Shown piece by piece: positions 58,817-63,142 of a stretch of 63,142 nucleotides of DNA. The DNA comes from Candidatus Treponema merdequi (GTDB lineage: Bacteria; Spirochaetota; Spirochaetia; Treponematales; Treponemataceae). The notes beneath the pieces were generated by a model. That model saw only the letters and a list, made by a program, of their open reading frames with translations, did not search any database and was not told where the DNA came from. The stretch is from positions 1 to 63,142 of the forward strand of contig JAGHVB010000008.1 in NCBI GenBank assembly GCA_018064525.1, given 5' to 3'. Both the position numbers and the translations under genes were made by a program. Numbering within the stretch: the stretch's first letter is position 1; each line of letters begins with the position of its first letter.

Positions 58817-60331
58817 ATGGAAGAGTTTACAAAGTTTGATGACGCAGAAAAAAGAACAACAGATTCTCTTATCGAAGAAATTGAATCGCTTGAAGATTTT
58901 TTTGGTCCTTCAGAAGAAGACCTTGAATCTTTAGAAGATGAAATTGTATCTCTGGAAAATGAAGTAGAATCTCTCGAGCCTATTGAATCAGAACTCGGCA
59001 AAATATTATACATTCCAAAATCATGTCTCGACGCAGGTCAGATCATTAAAATCTTAAGGCGAATGCTCCGCGACATGAATCCAAAATACATCGACATTGC
59101 AGAACGAACTGCATACTGTTCCGTAAAACTTTTTGATTATCTTAAACTTCATGGAAAACTCGAAGTTAAAATTGACAGAAATAAACTGATTCTGCTTTCA
59201 GTTTTATTTTCAATAGGCTGTTACAAAGATATGTCCAGTCTTGTCATGGAAGAAGATTCTGCATCTAAAGTTCCAAACATGTTTTTGTATTCATATCTTT
59301 ATCTTAAAAATCTTACGCCGTTAAAAGATGTTGCAGAAGCACTTCTTCTGTATAACTACAATTACGGTGATGCATTGTCACTCAACAGTCCTTACATCGA
59401 ATATGCGTCTCTGATTTTTACATGCATGCGCATCTGCATTCAGATAAGAAAAACAAAATATGTATTTGATGAAAATTCACTTGATAATGATTTTATCGCT
59501 AAGTGTAAGAAAGCATATAATCCGATGTATGTGGACCAGTTTATTGAAGCAAACCAGGGCAACGCAATCACTTCAAAACTTGAATCAAACAGATACTATT
59601 TTCTGCTAGATGATTACTGCGACTCATTGACATTCAACTATGATGAAACATTCATGCTGTTAAAAATGATGATTTACACAATCGACTTTGTGTCGACATC
59701 GACTGTAACTCATATTTTGAGCACTTCATTCCACTCGACAGAAATCTGTCAGATAGAACATCTTTCAGATGAAGAAACGGATGAAGTTTTTACTGCTGCA
59801 GTCCTGCACGACATCGGAAAGATGGCAATTGATGTAAAGATTCTCGAAGGTGCCGGAAAATTAACCGATGAAGAAATGAATCAGATGCGTTCTCATGTTG
59901 AACGCGGTGAAAAAATATTCCGCGGAATTACGACAGACAAAATTGCAGACATTGCAAGCCGTCATCACGAAACGCTTAACGGAACGGGATATCCGAAAGG
60001 ACTTGCTGCAGACGATCTTACTTTTCAGGACCGCATACTTACAATTGCCGACATTCTTTCTGCCCTTACAGACCCGCGAACATACAAACCGTCATTTCCA
60101 AAAGAAAAAACTCTTTCAATCATGCAGTCGATGGTCGATGAAAAAAAACTCGATCCTAAAATCTTTGAGGACGTCAAAAACTCATACGACCAGATTGTTG
60201 CCCATACAGAAACCCGCCGCCCGATGCTCACTACAAACCTCGGTCAGGTAATCATCGGCTTTATTTCGCTTCAGGAATGCAAGTCAGTTCCGGCACTTTT
60301 CAGGGCAATCAGACAGGGAAACAGGTTTTAA
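58817..60331 (+). CDS. HD-GYP domain protein (putative c-di-GMP phosphodiesterase)
   Basis: 504 residues from ATG 58817; the TTG just before it is less likely. The N-terminus is an acidic coiled coil (SLEDFFGPSEEDLESLEDEI), followed by a helical, diverged HD-like region (110-300) and a complete HD-GYP domain. AVLHDIGKMAID gives the HD pair, SRHHETLNGTGYPKGL the HH and GYP motif, and DILSALTDPRTYKP completes it. Such enzymes break c-di-GMP to GMP and control motility or surface behaviour. It is cytoplasmic, with no sensor or receiver attached. It follows the secreted protein by 31 bases and may be cotranscribed. Confidence 0.9.
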   Translation: MEEFTKFDDAEKRTTDSLIEEIESLEDFFGPSEEDLESLEDEIVSLENEVESLEPIESELGKILYIPKSCLDAGQIIKILRRMLRDMNPKYIDIAERTAYCSVKLFDYLKLHGKLEVKIDRNKLILLSVLFSIGCYKDMSSLVMEEDSASKVPNMFLYSYLYLKNLTPLKDVAEALLLYNYNYGDALSLNSPYIEYASLIFTCMRICIQIRKTKYVFDENSLDNDFIAKCKKAYNPMYVDQFIEANQGNAITSKLESNRYYFLLDDYCDSLTFNYDETFMLLKMMIYTIDFVSTSTVTHILSTSFHSTEICQIEHLSDEETDEVFTAAVLHDIGKMAIDVKILEGAGKLTDEEMNQMRSHVERGEKIFRGITTDKIADIASRHHETLNGTGYPKGLAADDLTFQDRILTIADILSALTDPRTYKPSFPKEKTLSIMQSMVDEKKLDPKIFEDVKNSYDQIVAHTETRRPMLTTNLGQVIIGFISLQECKSVPALFRAIRQGNRF

Positions 60332-60357
60332 TATTTCTTAAAAATTTCACTGGTACA

Positions 60358-60399
60358 GGTGGAATTTTCGAAAAATTCCCGTCCGGGGCAAATTCCACT
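60358..60399. repeat. Imperfect inverted repeat between the HD-GYP gene and ilvC
   Basis: GGTGGAATTT (60358-60367) and AAATTCCACT (60390-60399) face each other, with a second arm pair GGAATTTT/AAAATTCC nested inside around CG. It resembles the GTGGAATT element near 6758. The 174 bases between the genes also hold the AT-rich ilvC promoter region. Confidence 0.5.
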
Positions 60400-60466
60400 T
60401 TACTATTTAGAGAAAGTACTATATATTTAATTATACTAAAAAAATTGAAAATCATTTCAGTTCTTA

Positions 60467-60482
60467 AATATTTGTAAATATT
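60467..60482. promoter_or_regulatory. Palindrome upstream of the ilvC ribosome-binding site
   Basis: AATATTTGTAAATATT is a 7+2+7 palindrome about 25 bases before ATG 60506, overlapping possible -10 boxes. It could be an operator for ilvC, but AT-richness makes chance palindromes likely. Confidence 0.3.
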
Positions 60483-60505
60483 CCAGATTTTGGAGGAAAT
60501 AAAAA

Positions 60506-61984
60506 ATGGGAAATAACTATTTTAATTCAATTCCATGGCGTGAAGCTCGTCTTCAGCTTGGACACTGCCGTTCAATGGCAAAAGAAGAATTCGCTGACGG
60601 AGTTAACGCTCTCAAAGGAAAGAAAATCGTAATCGTAGGTTGTGGTGCTCAGGGACTCAACCAGGGACAGTGTCTCCGTGACTCAGGTCTCGACGTTTCT
60701 TACGCTCTCCGCGAATCAGCAATTAAAGAAAAACGCCAGTCTTGGAAAAACGCAACAGAAAACGGTTTTAAAGTTGGAACTTACGACGAAATGATTCCAA
60801 CAGCTGACTTAGTCGGAAACCTTACTCCAGATAAACAGCATACTCCTGTAATCACAGAAGTTATGGCAAAAATGAAAAAAGGTGCAGCCCTCTGGTATTC
60901 ACATGGATTCAACATGATTGAAGAAGGAATGCAGATTCGTCCTGATATCACAGTTGTAATGTGTGCTCCAAAAGGACCGGGAACAGAAGTATGGCACGAA
61001 TTTCAGCGCGGATTCGGAGTTCCAGATCTTATCGCCGTTCACCCTGTAAACGACCCTGAAGGAAAGGGATGGGCTTATGCAAAAGCTCTCGCTGTCGGAA
61101 TGGGCGGTTCTAAAGCCGGTGTTCTTGAAAGCTCGTTTGTTGCAGAAGTTAAGTCTGACCTTATGGGTGAACAGACTATTTTGTGTGGAATGTTACAGGC
61201 CGGAACAATCGTTTGCTACGACAAAATGGTAGCTGACGGAATGGATCCAAAATGGGTAACAAAATTCTTGATGCACGGATGGAACGTAATTTCTGAAGCT
61301 CTCAAATGGGGTGGAATTACAAACATGATGGACCGTCTTTCAAACCCTGCAAAAATCAAAGCCAACCAGCTTTCAAAAGATATCAAGAAACTTCTTGCTC
61401 CACTTTATCAGAAACACATGGACGACATCATTTCAGGTAAGTTCTCATCAACAATGATGGAAGACTGGAAAGCAGGAGACAAAGATCTTCTCACATGGCG
61501 TGAAAATACAGGTAAACTTGATTTCGAAAAGATGGAAGAATCATCAGAAGAAATCACAGAACAGGAATTCTTTGACAAAGGTATCTTGATGGTAGCCATG
61601 GTTAAAGCCGGATGTGAACTTGCATTCGAAACAATGGTTGACGCAGGAATCAAAGAAGAATCTGCATACTATGAATCACTCCACGAAGTTCCACTTATTG
61701 CAAACCTCATCGACAGAAAACGCCTCTACGAAATGAACCGCGTTATTTCTGACACAGCTGAATACGGATGCTACTTGTTCGCAAATGTTGCAGCTCCAAT
61801 GATGGCAAAAGACTTGATGCCAAAATTGACAACAGAAGTAATCGGAAAAGGCCTTTCAAATAAAGACTGTTCAGTAAGCAACACAGAACTCGTAACAGTC
61901 AACGCCGAAATCCGCAACCACCCAATCGAAGTTGTAGGACGTAAGCTCCGTGCTTATATGACAGCGATGAAGGCGATTATTTAA
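60506..61984 (+). CDS. ilvC: Ketol-acid reductoisomerase, class II (long form)
   Basis: 492 residues, the E. coli/plant-like long class; the common bacterial form has about 330. It makes the dihydroxy-acid precursors of valine and isoleucine, using NADPH and Mg2+. The start is [19 protein letters not shown]; the Rossmann motif is [13 protein letters not shown] with [12 protein letters not shown] binding NADPH phosphate. Metal ligands lie in [12 protein letters not shown] and the duplicated C-terminal domain ([24 protein letters not shown]). A GGAGG site lies 9 bases upstream. Codon use is richer in C-ending codons than its neighbours, as expected of a highly expressed gene. No other ilv genes are nearby. 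Confidence 0.96.
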   Translation: MGNNYFNSIPWREARLQLGHCRSMAKEEFADGVNALKGKKIVIVGCGAQGLNQGQCLRDSGLDVSYALRESAIKEKRQSWKNATENGFKVGTYDEMIPTADLVGNLTPDKQHTPVITEVMAKMKKGAALWYSHGFNMIEEGMQIRPDITVVMCAPKGPGTEVWHEFQRGFGVPDLIAVHPVNDPEGKGWAYAKALAVGMGGSKAGVLESSFVAEVKSDLMGEQTILCGMLQAGTIVCYDKMVADGMDPKWVTKFLMHGWNVISEALKWGGITNMMDRLSNPAKIKANQLSKDIKKLLAPLYQKHMDDIISGKFSSTMMEDWKAGDKDLLTWRENTGKLDFEKMEESSEEITEQEFFDKGILMVAMVKAGCELAFETMVDAGIKEESAYYESLHEVPLIANLIDRKRLYEMNRVISDTAEYGCYLFANVAAPMMAKDLMPKLTTEVIGKGLSNKDCSVSNTELVTVNAEIRNHPIEVVGRKLRAYMTAMKAII

Positions 61985-62007
61985 TTTGCTTTGCAAATTA
62001 AATAATC
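61975..62007 (+). other. Perfect 15-base-pair hairpin over the ilvC stop codon
   Basis: GATTATTTAATTTGC (61975-61989), loop TTT, GCAAATTAAATAATC (61993-62007). The stop TAA (61982-61984) lies in the left arm. There is no T tract, so it is not a normal terminator. Confidence 0.7.
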
Positions 62008-62008
62008 T

Positions 62009-62036
62009 CGAGTATTTGCGCAAAGCGCAAAACTCG
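62009..62036 (+). other. Second hairpin after ilvC
   Basis: CGAGT/ACTCG and TTTGCGC/GCGCAAA pair around AAA with one bulged A, immediately after the first hairpin. Confidence 0.65.
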
Positions 62037-62093
62037 ACGAAGACATGGCGTTGTTCTACCAGCAATGATAAGGACGCGCGCTCATGACGGGAG

Positions 62094-62129
62094 AATCCTT
62101 TCCGAGGTAACTTGGAAAGGATTTTTTTT
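62094..62129 (+). terminator. Intrinsic terminator of ilvC
   Basis: AATCCTTTCC (62094-62103) pairs with GGAAAGGATT (62114-62123), ten-base loop, then a run of T to 62129. The mRNA 3' region from 61975 to here is thus about 150 bases of nearly continuous structure. Confidence 0.9.
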
Positions 62130-62166
62130 GCATAAGTTTTATTCCTTAATTATAAATTTATTTTCG

Positions 62167-62195
62167 TTGACAGCGTCTGGTACCAGTGTTATACT
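62167..62195 (+). promoter_or_regulatory. Near-consensus promoter upstream of the repeat tract
   Basis: TTGACA (62167-62172), 17 bases, TATACT (62190-62195). The spacer holds the perfect palindrome CTGGTACCAG (about 62177-62186), placed where a repressor could block the polymerase. Confidence 0.75.
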
Positions 62196-62231
62196 ATATC
62201 TAGTAACAAGAAGTAAGAGAGTTAAAATATA

Positions 62232-62354
62232 TTGAATAGCACAAAACCGAACATCAACTCAACTCAACTCAACTCAACTCAACTCAACTCAACTCAACTC
62301 AACTCAACTAAACTCAACTCAACTCAACGAATGAAGTGGCATAAATTTTTTTAA
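62232..62354 (+). CDS. Possible leader peptide spanning the repeat tract (speculative)
   Basis: A TTG at 62232, with AAGAGAG some 16 bases upstream, opens a 40-codon frame through the AACTC tract. It reads NSTQL units and stops at TAA 62352-62354. The other two frames stop at 62332 and 62342, so a change in repeat number would shorten the peptide slightly. No independent evidence of translation is visible. Confidence 0.15.
   Translation: MNSTKPNINSTQLNSTQLNSTQLNSTKLNSTQRMKWHKFF
62256..62328 (+). repeat. Pentanucleotide tandem repeat (AACTC)n
   Basis: Ten perfect AACTC units (62256-62305), one AACTA variant, three more perfect units (62311-62325) and a partial unit. It lies in the transcribed leader between the promoter and the surface lipoprotein gene, about 110 bases before its ATG. 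Short perfect tandem repeats of this kind change copy number by slippage. Confidence 0.95.
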
Positions 62355-62374
62355 CATAACAGATAAGAAATTAC

Positions 62375-62426
62375 AAAGCACTTTTCATGCGCTAAAAATT
62401 TGCGTAGAAAAGTGCTTTTTGTTTTT
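62375..62426 (+). terminator. Terminator-like hairpin abutting the lipoprotein ribosome-binding site
   Basis: AAAGCACTTTTC (62375-62386) pairs with GAAAAGTGCTTT (62407-62418), with partial inner CGC/GCG pairing, followed by TTTTTGTTTTT ending at 62426. GGAGG starts at the next base. It should stop most transcripts arriving from the upstream promoter unless relieved. Confidence 0.85.
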
Positions 62427-62435
62427 GGAGGTAGT

Positions 62436-63142
62436 ATGAAAAAATTGTGGAATAGAATCGCGAATATTTTTAGCGTGATTGCAGTATGCGTGATTGCGGG
62501 ATGCAGTTATGCAGGGGATGGGGGAAATAATAATCCGCCGCCGGAGGTTCCGGTTGCAGTACCAACATTCAGCATAGCCGCCGGCGAAGTAGATTACGGA
62601 ACAAAAGTTTCGATTTTCACTATAACCGAAGGCGCAAGTATTTATTATACGACAGACGGAAGTGCACCGACTGCGGCAAGCACTAAATACGAAAGCGAAA
62701 TCGAGATTACTGCGGCCGTGACGATAAAGGCGATTGCGGTTAAGAGCGGACTTAAAGACAGCGAAGTGGAAGCCGTAAGTTACACAATCAAATTGTACAC
62801 CATAACCTTTGACGCAAACGGACACGGAACTGCGCCAGACCCAGTCACAGACAAACACAAAGGCGAAACAATTACACTTTCAGAACTCAACGAATCAGGC
62901 TACACCTTTGACGGCTGGACCGACGGCGAAAATATTTTCGGAGCCGGCACAGAATATACAATCAAATCCGACGTAATCCTTAAAGCAAAATGGATCGGCT
63001 GGAATGATGTAAACACCCCGTCATTCAGCGTAGCAGACAGCGCAGTCGATTACGGCGACACAGTAGAAATCACATGCGCAACTTTCGGCGCCGACATCTA
63101 TTACACGACAGACGGTACTGCCCCAACTTCAAGCAGCACAAA
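62436..63142 (+). CDS. Surface lipoprotein with chitobiase-like and InlB-type repeats, cut by the window edge
   Basis: Open frame from ATG 62436 (GGAGG four bases upstream) to the window edge, 235 codons and no stop, so the gene is incomplete. The lipoprotein signal is MKKLWNRIANIFSVIAVCVIAGC with lipobox IAGC. It is followed by a CHB_HEX_C-like beta-domain (SIYYTTDGSAPTAAST), a Listeria-Bacteroides/InlB-type repeat (TITFDANGHGTAPDPV, GYTFDGW, LKAKW) and the start of a second CHB_HEX_C-like domain (DIYYTTDGTAPTSSST). The codons are much more GC-rich than the genes to the left. It is probably a long repetitive surface protein for adhesion or carbohydrate contact. Confidence 0.88.
   Translation, partial: MKKLWNRIANIFSVIAVCVIAGCSYAGDGGNNNPPPEVPVAVPTFSIAAGEVDYGTKVSIFTITEGASIYYTTDGSAPTAASTKYESEIEITAAVTIKAIAVKSGLKDSEVEAVSYTIKLYTITFDANGHGTAPDPVTDKHKGETITLSELNESGYTFDGWTDGENIFGAGTEYTIKSDVILKAKWIGWNDVNTPSFSVADSAVDYGDTVEITCATFGADIYYTTDGTAPTSSST

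Noticed and set aside
62255..62330. The AACTC tract as a CRISPR array
   Set aside because: The unit is only five bases, directly tandem and without spacers; it is a simple-sequence repeat, and no cas gene is in the window.
62232..62354. Frame-dependent attenuation by the leader frame over the repeat
   Set aside because: Stops occur in all three frames within 22 bases of the tract's end (62332, 62342, 62352), all before the hairpin, so repeat-number change would hardly move the ribosome relative to the terminator.
62385..62858. Minus-strand 157-codon frame over the right-edge lipoprotein
   Set aside because: It is Cys/Tyr/Asn-rich with no recognisable domain, lies opposite a well supported lipoprotein gene with signal peptide and repeats, and is a codon-bias shadow.
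1..63142. Prophage, transposon or integrase next to tRNA-Arg
   Set aside because: No integrase, transposase, terminase or structural gene is recognisable, and no repeat of the tRNA 3' end was noticed nearby.

Overview
The window looks like a chromosomal segment of an anaerobic, host- or gut-associated spirochaete of the genus Treponema; the species is not identified. The evidence is AT-rich DNA, a desulfoferrodoxin-type superoxide reductase beside a ferritin, an [FeFe]-hydrogenase-like domain fused to a chemotaxis signalling domain, a very large PAS/GAF hybrid histidine kinase, an HD-GYP protein, many small lipoproteins, and a long-form ketol-acid reductoisomerase. No phage, transposase or CRISPR array is visible.

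Layout. 1-5.3 kb: a cut-off helix-turn-helix gene, a small repeat-containing ORF and a 1507-residue hybrid histidine kinase. 5.3-10.4 kb (minus): D-lactate dehydrogenase, superoxide reductase and ferritin in one oxidative-stress operon, then a hydrogenase-like/MCP fusion and a membrane protein with a C-terminal HTH. 10.5-19.6 kb (plus): hrpB helicase, arginase, secreted esterase-like hydrolase, B12-type radical SAM protein, lone Hpt protein, lone receiver and dGTPase. 19.8-31.7 kb: a composite defence island, hsdM-hsdS-[two DUF262 proteins]-[AAA ATPase + TOPRIM-like protein]-hsdR, bordered by GC-rich dispersed repeats. 31.8-36.1 kb: folE, a CopA copper ATPase with a CopZ-like tail, a PLP-fold-like protein, a small membrane protein and tRNA-Arg(CCT). 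36.1-39.3 kb (minus): PRPP synthetase, FGGY kinase, HAD phosphatase. 39.6-42.7 kb: lipoprotein, SH3 protein, metallo-beta-lactamase-fold hydrolase, ribosomal protein L28. 42.9-46.1 kb (minus): degP-uvrB. 46.2-50.6 kb: PEGA-like lipoprotein, GH2 glycosidase, MATE exporter. 50.6-57.1 kb (minus): a Gld-like ABC system (ATPase, permease, auxiliary protein, DUF4340), a CrtI-like oxidoreductase and a BAX-inhibitor-1 protein. 57.3-62 kb: secreted protein, HD-GYP protein, ilvC. 62.2 kb to the edge: a pentanucleotide repeat and a terminator-like hairpin directly before a cut-off surface lipoprotein gene.

The most unusual signal is global. At about a dozen genes that head transcription units, a sigma70-like -10 box lies only 6-8 bases upstream of the ATG with no Shine-Dalgarno sequence, often with a recognisable -35 box 17 bases further up. 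This predicts leaderless mRNAs. Genes inside operons, and some lone genes, have normal GGAG-type ribosome-binding sites, so the organism may use two initiation modes. Other points of interest: four Cys-rich modules inside HsdR, an internal ribosome-binding site that could release a free copper chaperone from copA, the composite defence island, and the repeat-plus-terminator leader at the right edge.
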